Part shown: piece after piece, positions 56,724 to 64,000 of the stretch | Layout of the letters: each line of letters opens with the position of its first letter | Position numbering within the stretch: the stretch's first letter is position 1 | From: Hydrogenophaga sp. | GTDB taxonomy: Bacteria; Pseudomonadota; Gammaproteobacteria; Burkholderiales; Burkholderiaceae_C | Assembly: GCA_011391595.1 (NCBI GenBank) | Contig: JAABQG010000006.1 | Location: 1-64,000 of the forward strand | Direction: 5' to 3' | DNA: 64,000 bases | Made by a program: the position numbers and the translations under genes | Notes under the pieces: generated by a model | What the model saw: the letters and a program-made list of their open reading frames with translations, nothing else | Databases searched by the model: none | What the model was told of the DNA's origin: nothing

Positions 56724-57944
56724 TCACGACGGCCGCTTGAAAAAAGGCGATGTCTCGAACACCGATGCCGAGAACCCCCGGCCGTCGAGCGCCAGGCTGC
56801 GCTTGAGCACAAAATCGAACAGCAGAACATTGATATCACGCAGTCTGCGCAAGACCTCCAGCGCGGCGGGGTCCAGCAACTTCTGATCAAAAAGCGACTT
56901 CAGATAGATCAGGGGCACCACGCCGGGCAATGGGTAGTCCGAAGCGTTCAGCAGGCGCGCGTGCCAATCGCGGCGCTCAAGCAGAGTGCCCACCACGCCC
57001 ATCCGGTTGCCCTGGGTAATCGCCGCAATGTCGCCGACCAGATTGCTTCGGTAGTTCGGCTCATCCATGAGTCGTGCGAACAGATCGAAATTGGACACCA
57101 GGGCCGCTCCACCCTTGTCGGTGTCGTGCCCGTCCCCCAGGGATGCGCAGTGGGCCACCACCACTTTGACCCCGGCATCGAGAGGGCGCCGCAGCCTCAA
57201 GGGATTTCCGAGGTGCTCACCAAAGCCGTGCACTGCGCGCTCGTCGCCCGCATGGGTGATCAACGGCAGCTTCAGCGCGGCAAGCCGGGCATAGAAGCGA
57301 TCGCAGCGCGGATCGGCCGGGTCGATATTCTGTGCCGACGGAATCCACTTGACGGCACGCGCGCCGCTCCCCGCCGCGGCGTCCAGGCGATCCAGCGCAC
57401 GCGGGTCATAGGGATGAATCGATGCGGCCCAGACAAGATGGGCTGGATACTTCTTTGCAAGTCCGGCCACGTAATCGTCCGGCACGTGAAAGGTCGAGCG
57501 CTCCGGCATCGGCGCACCGGCGTCGTCTCGCGCCCAGTCAAAGGCGAACAGGAGCGCGTGAAACCCCGGCGCCATGTCCCGACACTGTGCCAGCAGGCGC
57601 TCGACAAAGCTTCGATCGACGTTCCCGGGCCTTTCGTCAACGCACGAAGCATTGACATAAAACCCCTTTTGCACGTACCCCGTCGGCCGCCAGACCTGGT
57701 CCAGGCGCGGGTTGTACCAGAGGCCGCTGCCCGAGTCACCATCGCCGAAAACATGGCAATGCGTGTCCCAGACTTTTGCCGGATCGAGCCCACGCCACGC
57801 AGACAGCACGAGCGGATGGTCGCGAAGATCCGCCGGCAAATCGGTGCGGCATGCATTGAAGACGCCGTCACGAAGTGAAAAGTCGCAACCCGTTGCCAGC
57901 AGGCTGGCAGCGCAGCCCGCGCCAATGAAATATCGTCGTTTCAT
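56724..57944 (-). CDS. Amidohydrolase-family protein with lipoprotein-like signal
   Basis: A 406-residue TIM-barrel hydrolase of the amidohydrolase superfamily. MKRRYFIGAGCAASLLATGC is a signal with a lipobox LATGC near 17-21 and a twin-arginine-like RRYFIG. VWDTHCHVFGDG near residue 60 supplies the HxH-type metal ligands; TFHVPDDYV, ITHAGDERAVHG and VAHCASLGDGHD supply further His and Asp residues. The substrate is unknown. It lies upstream of the lipoprotein gene on the same strand and may be cotranscribed with it. Confidence 0.82.
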   Translation of the reverse strand: MKRRYFIGAGCAASLLATGCDFSLRDGVFNACRTDLPADLRDHPLVLSAWRGLDPAKVWDTHCHVFGDGDSGSGLWYNPRLDQVWRPTGYVQKGFYVNASCVDERPGNVDRSFVERLLAQCRDMAPGFHALLFAFDWARDDAGAPMPERSTFHVPDDYVAGLAKKYPAHLVWAASIHPYDPRALDRLDAAAGSGARAVKWIPSAQNIDPADPRCDRFYARLAALKLPLITHAGDERAVHGFGEHLGNPLRLRRPLDAGVKVVVAHCASLGDGHDTDKGGAALVSNFDLFARLMDEPNYRSNLVGDIAAITQGNRMGVVGTLLERRDWHARLLNASDYPLPGVVPLIYLKSLFDQKLLDPAALEVLRRLRDINVLLFDFVLKRSLALDGRGFSASVFETSPFFKRPS

Positions 57945-58159
57945 GAGTGTGAAATGTGGCTCAGGGTCTTTCGGTCCGCAATGAATGCCACCGCGCACAT
58001 GAATATTATCCACTGAGTGTTGAAACGCTTGTCTCGTGCGCTGGCCGGGTGGGAGATCCGCGCTACTTTTGCGCCCTTTTTCAACGCCCTCCTCGACCTG
58101 CTCCATCTTGGTCCAACGTATAGTGCGACGAAAAAGATGGTCAAAAAAGGCATTTCTAC

Positions 58160-59203
58160 ATGAACGGAATTCAATCGCTCGTCCACGGCTTGATCCTGAT
58201 GCTGATCAGTGGCTGGATCCTGTATACCGGACGAGGCGTATTGGTCCCCATTGCTTTTGGCGTGGTCGTGGTTTACGTCATTGTCGGCCTGGCGCAAGCC
58301 TTGCGGCGGGTTCCCTTTCTCGGACGCAGCATGCCGATTCAACTGCGCTATCTTCTGTCGATGTCGATCATCATTGCCACGGTCACAGCCATCGCCTATC
58401 TTGTCATTGCCAACAGGGATAACGTCATCGCGCTGGCACCCCAGTATCAGAAGTCCCTGCTCGCCATCATCCAGCAGGGCGCCGTGTTTCTGCGGATCGA
58501 GTCCGAGCCGACTTGGGCCACACTGCGCGCAGACCTTTTTTCGCAGATCAATATTCAGCGGCTGCTCGGTTCGATGGTGGTCTCTGTGTCGTCTCTTGCC
58601 GCGAGCGTCGTCGTAATATTGCTGTACTCGGCGTTCCTGCTGATCGAGCAGCGTACGTTCGCCGCCAAGATCGACAACTTATCGACCAACCCGGGCACGG
58701 TCCTGCGGATCAGGGAGGTGACGAATGACATCAACCGGCGAGTCGGCTCCTACATGGCGCTCAAGACCTTCCTCAGCGTCTTGCTGGGTGCAATCTGCTG
58801 GGTGATCATGGCAGTATTCGGGCTTGAGTTCGCCGCCTTCTGGGCTGCACTGATCACGCTCCTGAACTTTGTTCCGTATATCGGGTCGGTTCTTGGCGTG
58901 CTGTTTCCGGTTGTAATGGCCGTCGTTCAGTTCGAAAACCAGAATACGATCCTCTGGCTGTTGCTGGCGCTGACAATTGTCCAGTTCACCATCGGCAACC
59001 TTCTTGAACCGTACATGATGGGAAATTCGCTCAATCTGAGTCCTTTTGCCACTTTGGCGAGTCTGGCGATCTGGTCCGAGGTCTGGGGCATTCCCGGCGC
59101 TTTTCTTGCGGTCCCGATCACCGCAGTCATGGCCATCGTCTTCTCGCAGTTCTCCGCAACACGACCGATTGCCGTCATGCTGTCGCGCAACGGCCAGCTT
59201 TGA
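58160..59203 (+). CDS. AI-2E family transporter (PerM/TqsA-like)
   Basis: A 347-residue membrane protein with about eight hydrophobic segments. GRGVLVPIAFGVVVVYVIVG near residues 22-41, LLNFVPYIGSVLG near 234, and NLLEPYMMGNSLNLSP near 276 are the family's signatures. Members export AI-2 or small ions, or act as Na+/H+ antiporters; the substrate is not known. It is followed by a YihY-type gene after 31 bases. Confidence 0.92.
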   Translation: MNGIQSLVHGLILMLISGWILYTGRGVLVPIAFGVVVVYVIVGLAQALRRVPFLGRSMPIQLRYLLSMSIIIATVTAIAYLVIANRDNVIALAPQYQKSLLAIIQQGAVFLRIESEPTWATLRADLFSQINIQRLLGSMVVSVSSLAASVVVILLYSAFLLIEQRTFAAKIDNLSTNPGTVLRIREVTNDINRRVGSYMALKTFLSVLLGAICWVIMAVFGLEFAAFWAALITLLNFVPYIGSVLGVLFPVVMAVVQFENQNTILWLLLALTIVQFTIGNLLEPYMMGNSLNLSPFATLASLAIWSEVWGIPGAFLAVPITAVMAIVFSQFSATRPIAVMLSRNGQL

Positions 59204-59234
59204 TTCAGGCAATCGCGACTGATCTGGAGCATCC

Positions 59235-60128
59235 ATGGACGCCAAGGGTATTGCCGGGCTTTTCAAGACAGCTGCGGTGCATTGGGTGATTGACTATGCG
59301 CAAAGCATGGGAGCTGCGTTGGCTTTCTACACCATGTTCTCGATTGCCCCGCTGCTGCTGATCGTGATTTCAATTGCGGGGATTGTGTTTGGCGAGGACG
59401 CGGTCCGAGGTGCAATCTTCGCGCAGCTGCAAGCTCTGCTGGGCGGTCCCGGCGCGCTGGCGGTTCAGGACCTGATGGAGAGTGCGGGCAGGCCGGTTGG
59501 CAGCACGATGGCAACCCTCTTCGGTCTTGTTTTTCTCTTCATTGGCGCCACATCGGTTTTCGCCGAGCTGCAGGACGCGCTCAATCGAATCTGGCGAGCG
59601 CCGCAGCGGGCCCAGACCTCCGGTCTCTGGGGGTTGGTGCGCAGCCGCCTGTTGTCCTTCGGGATGATCCTCGGCATTGGCTTTCTGTTGACTGTTTCGC
59701 TGGCGTTCAGTGCCGGCCTGGCCGCCTTGAGCCGGTGGCTGGATCCACTTTCCACGGGCTGGGCCACCTTTGCCAACGCGATCGAACTCGCCTTGGGCTT
59801 CGGACTTTCGACTGCGGTTTTCGCGATGATCTACAAGACCATGCCGAGGGTCGGCATCCACTGGAAGGATGTCTGGATCGGTGCTGCCGTCACGTCGATT
59901 TTCTTTATCGCGGGCAAGTTCCTGATCGGCGCCTATATCGGAAGAAGCGGCGTTTCCTCTGCGTTCGGGGCTGCAGCGTCGCTGATCATCGTGCTGTTGT
60001 GGGTTTATTACTCTGCCCAGATATTCCTGTACGGCGCTGAATTTACCTGGGCCTATTCCCACAAATATGGGTCTCGAAAAGGCCATCGGCCACCCGGTGA
60101 CCCAGGCGCGCGCCCGGTTCCGGATTGA
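59235..60128 (+). CDS. YihY/BrkB family inner-membrane protein
   Basis: A 297-residue protein with six hydrophobic segments. The start AQSMGAALAFYTMFSIAPLL near residue 17, GATSVFAELQDALNRIW near 100, and YYSAQIFLYGAEFTWAY near 255 are diagnostic of the YihY/BrkB family. BrkB was once called a ribonuclease (RNase BN) by mistake; the true function is unknown. It probably shares a transcript with the AI-2E gene. Confidence 0.93.
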   Translation: MDAKGIAGLFKTAAVHWVIDYAQSMGAALAFYTMFSIAPLLLIVISIAGIVFGEDAVRGAIFAQLQALLGGPGALAVQDLMESAGRPVGSTMATLFGLVFLFIGATSVFAELQDALNRIWRAPQRAQTSGLWGLVRSRLLSFGMILGIGFLLTVSLAFSAGLAALSRWLDPLSTGWATFANAIELALGFGLSTAVFAMIYKTMPRVGIHWKDVWIGAAVTSIFFIAGKFLIGAYIGRSGVSSAFGAAASLIIVLLWVYYSAQIFLYGAEFTWAYSHKYGSRKGHRPPGDPGARPVPD

Positions 60129-60322
60129 ACATTTGCCATGCAACACCGTCTGGCAAAGCAAACGACTTGCTGTCAGGTTCGCAAGCCCCGCAGAGGCGTG
60201 CGCATGATAATCGCGTCGCGGCCTGGTCCCCTCCACGACCTACAATTGCGGCGCACCAAGCCCGCAGGCGCCAGGCGCTTCGCGATGCGTGGCATCTTGC
60301 CCACTTACTCACTGGAGAGACC

Positions 60323-60928
60323 ATGAGCCGAATTGCCTTCCTGCCCTCATCGACTGCTGCCGCCCTCCTCGCCTTCGCACTCGTCCCGGCGGCGGCCGAG
60401 GCGCAATCACGCGTGCAGTACGGCCGTGTCACCAACGTGGCCGCAACCACAGTGAACAACTCGACGGCGCAAAACGTCGGCACGCTCGTGGGTGGCGGCG
60501 TTGGCCTGGCCAGTGGCAGTGGGCAGTCCGGCAGCAACCGTGCGTTGCGCACGTTGGGCGGTGCGGCCGCCGGCCGAGGCATCGGCACCTTGGCGGGCCG
60601 GTCTCAGGCCTATGAGTACACGGTCCTGGTCGGCGGGACCACCACGGTGCGCATCATCTCTGACCAGGCCGGCAAACGCATCGGGGATTGCGTTGCCATT
60701 GAACAGGGGCAGTTCAGCAATATCCGGCTGGTCTCCGATGCACGTTGTGCCCCTCCTGCGGCACGCCCAGCAGCTCCAGCGCCCGCGCCCGCCCCGACGC
60801 CGGTAGCGCCAGCGGACATCGCGACGGCCAGTGCCTGCGACCAGGCCAAGGCGCAAGTGTTGTCAGCCGAAACCGATGACGCATTTGCGCTCGCCGAACG
60901 GCGCATGCGCCTGCTGTGCGGCGAATAA
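60323..60928 (+). CDS. Exported glycine-zipper protein of unknown function
   Basis: A 201-residue protein. A signal peptide (LAFALVPAAAEAQ) covers residues 1-29, followed by a glycine-rich zipper (GTLVGGGVGLASGSGQSGS and GGAAAGRGIGTLAG) near 54-95, then a beta-rich segment (YEYTVLVGGTTTVRIISD) like outer-membrane SlyB/Pcp lipoproteins. A Pro/Ala linker precedes a C-terminal helix with two Cys. No lipobox is visible. A GGAGAG site lies before the ATG. Probably an envelope protein. Confidence 0.8.
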   Translation: MSRIAFLPSSTAAALLAFALVPAAAEAQSRVQYGRVTNVAATTVNNSTAQNVGTLVGGGVGLASGSGQSGSNRALRTLGGAAAGRGIGTLAGRSQAYEYTVLVGGTTTVRIISDQAGKRIGDCVAIEQGQFSNIRLVSDARCAPPAARPAAPAPAPAPTPVAPADIATASACDQAKAQVLSAETDDAFALAERRMRLLCGE

Positions 60929-60962
60929 AGCCGGCTGCGGACAGAAGTTCTCGTCCGTGAAG

Positions 60963-60986
60963 GTGGTCATGTTGTGACCACTTTTT
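60963..60986 (+). terminator. Rho-independent terminator after the glycine-zipper gene
   Basis: GTGGTCA and TGACCAC pair around TGTTG, followed by TTTTT. A second hairpin follows at once (60987-61000): AGGGC, TTCG tetraloop, GCCCT. Confidence 0.88.
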
Positions 60987-61047
60987 AGGGCTTCGGCCCT
61001 TTCGAAATTCTCCAGATCGCGACCTGTCACGCACCTACAATGTTGCA

Positions 61048-62100
61048 ATGCACAAAACACCTGTAACACCCCAGCCATCACCGCGTCGCAAACCGTTGCT
61101 GGTCGATCTCGCCCTGCAAGGCGGAGGCGCCCATGGGGCCTTTACCTGGGGCGTCCTTGACCGCTTGCTGGAAGAGCCCTGGCTCACATTCGATGGCATC
61201 TCGGGCACGTCGGCCGGCGCCATGAACGCCGCAGTGATGGCCAGTGGTCATGCAAAGGGCGGCGCCGCCGGCGCACGGGCGGCGCTTGAGACCTTCTGGA
61301 GGGTCGTCTCCGACGCCTCGAAGTACAGCCCGATGCGCCGCGGCCCGTTGGAAATGCTCACGGGCAGGTGGACACTGGAGAACTCGCCCATCTACATGGC
61401 CGGTGAGATGATGTCACGCATCTTCTCCCCCTACGACCTGAATCCGCTGGGCGGCAATCCGTTGGGCAAGATACTGGCTGAAACCGTCGACTTCGCGTCC
61501 CTGGTCCGTTCACCGATCAAGTTGTTCATCACCGCGACCAACGTTCGCACCGGGGCCGGTCGCGTCTTTCGCAATGCCGAGATCACGCCGGACGTGCTGC
61601 TCGCATCCGGCTGCCTGCCGACGATGTTCAAGGCGGTGGAAATCGACGGAGAATCGTATTGGGACGGCGGCTACGTCGGCAACCCGACCATCACGCCACT
61701 GGTACGCGAGTGCGAGTCGCACGACACGATCCTGGTGCAGATCAATCCGATCGAGCGTCCGGCCATTCCGCGATCAGCGCGCGACATCCACAACCGCCTG
61801 AACGAGGTCGCATTCAACGCCCCACTGCTGAAGGAGCTGCGGATGATCGCCTTGTTGCACAAGGTTGCCGATGCAGGCCGCGGCGAAGGGGCGCTTTGGG
61901 CCAACATGCGCATGCACCGCATTGCCACCGCCCGCGTGACCGAGCTCGACTCAACGTCCAAGATGATCACCGAGTGGCCTTTCCTGTGCGGGCTGCGCGA
62001 CGAAGGGCGCCGTACCGCGCAATTGTTCCTGGACGCGCACGGGGCCGACCTCGGAAAGCGCTCCACGCTTGACCTGGACGCCATGCTGGAGACACTCTGA
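61048..62100 (+). CDS. Patatin-like phospholipase (RssA type)
   Basis: A 350-residue Ser-Asp hydrolase. The oxyanion loop is LQGGGAHGAFTWG near residue 27, the nucleophile is in GISGTSAGAMNAAV near residue 56, and the catalytic Asp in YWDGGYVGNP near residue 207. There is no signal peptide. It starts after the double hairpin and is followed by the GntP permease gene after two bases, so they are likely cotranscribed. Confidence 0.92.
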   Translation: MHKTPVTPQPSPRRKPLLVDLALQGGGAHGAFTWGVLDRLLEEPWLTFDGISGTSAGAMNAAVMASGHAKGGAAGARAALETFWRVVSDASKYSPMRRGPLEMLTGRWTLENSPIYMAGEMMSRIFSPYDLNPLGGNPLGKILAETVDFASLVRSPIKLFITATNVRTGAGRVFRNAEITPDVLLASGCLPTMFKAVEIDGESYWDGGYVGNPTITPLVRECESHDTILVQINPIERPAIPRSARDIHNRLNEVAFNAPLLKELRMIALLHKVADAGRGEGALWANMRMHRIATARVTELDSTSKMITEWPFLCGLRDEGRRTAQLFLDAHGADLGKRSTLDLDAMLETL

Positions 62101-62102
62101 TC

Positions 62103-63554
62103 ATGGGGATTCTTGGCATTCTTCTTGGGCTCGCGCTGCTGGTCGGACTGGCCTTTCGCGGCTGGAGCGTGCTCGGGCTGGCGCCGGTCGCCGCCCTCAT
62201 CGCGGCGGCCTTCGCGGGCGAACCGCTGCTCGCGCACTGGACCCAGACGTTCATGGGCTCGGCCGCCGGCTTCATTGCCCAGTTTTTCCCACTGTTCCTG
62301 CTCGGGGCGCTGTTCGGCAAACTGATGGACGACAGCGGCTCGGTCAGCGCCATTGCGCAATTGATGACCGACAAGCTCGGGCCCAAGCGCGCCATTCTTG
62401 CCGTCGTGCTGGCCGGTGCGCTGGTCACCTATGGCGGCGTCAGCCTGTTTGTCGCGATGTTCGTGATTGCGCCGATGGGACAAGCCCTGTTTCGCGCTGC
62501 CAACATTCCGAACCGGCTGCTGCCGGGGGCCGTGATGTTGGGCACGGCCACCTTCACCATGTCCGCACTGCCCGGTTCGCCGGCGATCCAGAACGCGATC
62601 CCGATGCCCTTTTTCGGCACCACACCTTTCGCCGCACCCGGACTGGGCTTCATTGCGGCGGGCATCATGTTTGCCTTTGGCATGTGGTGGTTGAGCCGCG
62701 CCGAAACTCGCGCCCGCCGCGTCGGCGAAGGCTTTGGCGGACCGAAAGGCCCGATCGCCGCGGCCGCGCACGATCCCATCGTTCGCGAAAGGGCCACAAC
62801 CTCGAACAGTTTCGACCCGGCGGAGATGGAGCGCGGGTCTCACAGCGCCCAGTTGCCAGGCGCTTTCATTGCCTTGCTGCCGCTGATGGTCGTCATGGCC
62901 GTCAACCTGCTGATGTCGCTCGTGGTACTGCCGCGGATCGACACCGGCTTTCTGGCGGATCCGCGATGGGGAGACACTTCGATCGCCAGCGTCGGCGGGG
63001 TCTGGTCCGTGATCGTTGCGCTGAGCGTCGCGATCGTCGTCCTGTACGTTTTCAACCGCGGTCGTCTGAAGTCGCTTCGCGAAACCGTGGATGCTGGCCT
63101 CAACGCGTCGGCGCTCCCGGTCATCAGCGTTGCCAGCCTGGTCGGCTTCGGTGCGGTGGTGGCCGCGCTGCCGGCGTTCGCCATGGTGCGCGACTGGGTG
63201 CTGAGCCTCGATGGAGGCCCGCTCGTCGGGCTGGCCATCGCCACCAACGTCTTGTCGGCGCTCACCGGCTCAGCCTCGGGTGGGCTGACAATCGCGCTCA
63301 GCACCCTGGGCGAAACCTACATGGCCCTCGCCGCAAGCTACGGCATCGATCCGGCCCTGATGCACCGCGTGGCGGTCATCGGTTCGGGTTCGCTCGACAG
63401 TCTGCCCCATAACGGTGCCGTCGTGACGCTGCTTGCCGTTTGTGGTGCCACGCACAAGGAAAGCTACCGGGACATCGTGATGTGCGGCATCGTGGGCGCC
63501 CTGCTCGCGCTCATCGCCGTGATCGTGCTGGGTTCGGTGTTCGGGTCGTTCTAG
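62103..63554 (+). CDS. GntP family permease (gluconate/organic acid)
   Basis: A 483-residue transporter with about 12 membrane segments. FMGSAAGFIAQFFPLFLLGALFG near residue 60, PNRLLPGAVMLGTATFTMSALPG near 137 and NVLSALTGSASGGLTIAL near 382 are GntP/CitMHS-like motifs. Members import gluconate, hydroxybutyrate or similar acids by proton symport. The substrate is not known; it sits directly behind the patatin gene. Confidence 0.88.
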   Translation: MGILGILLGLALLVGLAFRGWSVLGLAPVAALIAAAFAGEPLLAHWTQTFMGSAAGFIAQFFPLFLLGALFGKLMDDSGSVSAIAQLMTDKLGPKRAILAVVLAGALVTYGGVSLFVAMFVIAPMGQALFRAANIPNRLLPGAVMLGTATFTMSALPGSPAIQNAIPMPFFGTTPFAAPGLGFIAAGIMFAFGMWWLSRAETRARRVGEGFGGPKGPIAAAAHDPIVRERATTSNSFDPAEMERGSHSAQLPGAFIALLPLMVVMAVNLLMSLVVLPRIDTGFLADPRWGDTSIASVGGVWSVIVALSVAIVVLYVFNRGRLKSLRETVDAGLNASALPVISVASLVGFGAVVAALPAFAMVRDWVLSLDGGPLVGLAIATNVLSALTGSASGGLTIALSTLGETYMALAASYGIDPALMHRVAVIGSGSLDSLPHNGAVVTLLAVCGATHKESYRDIVMCGIVGALLALIAVIVLGSVFGSF

Positions 63555-63617
63555 TTTGGGGACTCCGCGCGCCCGTTGGCGGACTCGGTCCGGTGCCTTT
63601 GGATGCTGTTTGAGCGC

Positions 63618-63680
63618 CAATTTATTGATTGAATCGGCACTATTCCAGCGTCAAATGGTCTTAGTATGCTATGAAAATTA
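63618..63680 (-). repeat. GATAGC dispersed repeat copy
   Basis: The minus strand carries AATTTTCATAGC, GACCATTTGACGCTGGA and AGTGCCGATT, the best match to the reference copy at 43026-43080. It lies between the GntP permease gene and the DUF2950 gene. Confidence 0.7.
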
Positions 63681-63758
63681 AATACTCGTCCTTGGCCGAT
63701 CCAGCGCTTGGCGGGCCCCTGGTGGCAGATCACAGGAACGGATCCGGACAGGCCCGGA

Positions 63759-64000
63759 TCAAGGCGCGGGAACCGCTTGCCACGACGCGTCAGGGTCAAA
63801 GCGGGTCATTGAGCTTGCGATGGTGGCTGACCTGGGGCCCAGCGGCTTCTGGAAGACCTTGCCGTCCTGATTCACGATGAAGGTCATGATGCCGGTCTGA
63901 CCGTATTGGACGGGCCATCCGACCAAGGCGAATCCCTCGGTCATCCGATCACCTTTGAGGTAATTCTTCGCACCGCCCGACGCCGAAGGTCCCTGGGACT
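63759..64000 (-). CDS. DUF2950 family protein, C-terminal part
   Basis: The open frame enters from the right edge; only the last 80 residues are in the window. GFALVGWPVQYGQTGIMTF and VNQDGKVFQKPLGP match the conserved end of the DUF2950 family, exported proteins usually near 300 residues. It ends with TGA at 63759. The function of the family is unknown. Confidence 0.8.
   Translation of the reverse strand, partial: SQGPSASGGAKNYLKGDRMTEGFALVGWPVQYGQTGIMTFIVNQDGKVFQKPLGPRSATIASSMTRFDPDASWQAVPAP

Overview
The window is GC-rich bacterial chromosome, densely coded, with the gene content and order of a betaproteobacterium of the Burkholderiales, most likely Comamonadaceae. The evidence is the isc operon in the order iscR-S-U-A-hscB-hscA-fdx, a PhaZ-type PHB depolymerase, fused 2-oxoacid:acceptor oxidoreductases, and short dispersed repeats with a GATAGC core of a kind I associate with this family from memory. 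No phage, insertion sequence, CRISPR array or rRNA was seen. The only RNA gene found is tRNA-Val(CAC).

Layout. 0-6.3 kb: partial YdjM-like membrane protein, Nudix protein, DASS anion transporter with an FNR-like box upstream, HI0933-type flavoprotein, dusA, TMEM175-like channel. 6.3-19.9 kb: a GntR/FCD regulator diverges from a long same-strand run that encodes the whole methylmalonyl-CoA pathway (mutase, MeaB, both propionyl-CoA carboxylase subunits, epimerase). The run continues into a 2-oxoacid:ferredoxin oxidoreductase module (FAD/Fe-S electron-transfer protein, fused gamma-alpha subunit, beta subunit) and a CBS-domain protein. 19.9-26 kb: RnfB-like ferredoxin, phaZ, aromatic aminotransferase, uvrB. 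26-32.5 kb: isc operon under a recognisable IscR type-1 site, dnaQ, tRNA-Val. 32.6-38.6 kb: orphan TAXI-type binding protein and a second, separate-subunit 2-oxoacid oxidoreductase (gamma, alpha, beta, FAD-ferredoxin fusion) preceded by a perfect FNR/ANR box. 38.8-55.4 kb: NlpC/P60 peptidase, acrylyl-CoA reductase-like enzyme, tex, patatin, Fe-alcohol dehydrogenase, HSL esterase, thioesterase-GNAT fusion, O-antigen-ligase-like protein, then ygfZ divergent from mltG-tmk-holB-pilZ-tatD-ankyrin. 55.4 kb: a sequence closely resembling a chromosomal dif site. 55.5-64 kb: NlpE/META/DUF4377 lipoprotein, amidohydrolase, AI-2E transporter, YihY/BrkB, a glycine-rich exported protein, patatin, GntP permease, and the end of a DUF2950 gene.

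How the genes fit together. Propionyl-CoA (possibly also supplied by the acrylyl-CoA reductase at 39.5 kb) would be converted to succinyl-CoA by the 7-14.5 kb genes. The next module could interconvert succinyl-CoA and 2-oxoglutarate with ferredoxin; that substrate is inferred, not shown. The second oxidoreductase resembles pyruvate or phenylglyoxylate oxidoreductases and carries its own NAD(P)H-type electron-transfer protein. Its FNR box points to oxygen-limited expression. Both complexes, and the RnfB-like protein, need the Fe-S clusters that the isc operon builds.

The least ordinary signals are the dif-like site, a family of about six short repeats (one inserted in frame in tex, one supplying the end of meaB), the FNR boxes, and the pairing of propionate genes with a ferredoxin-dependent oxidoreductase.
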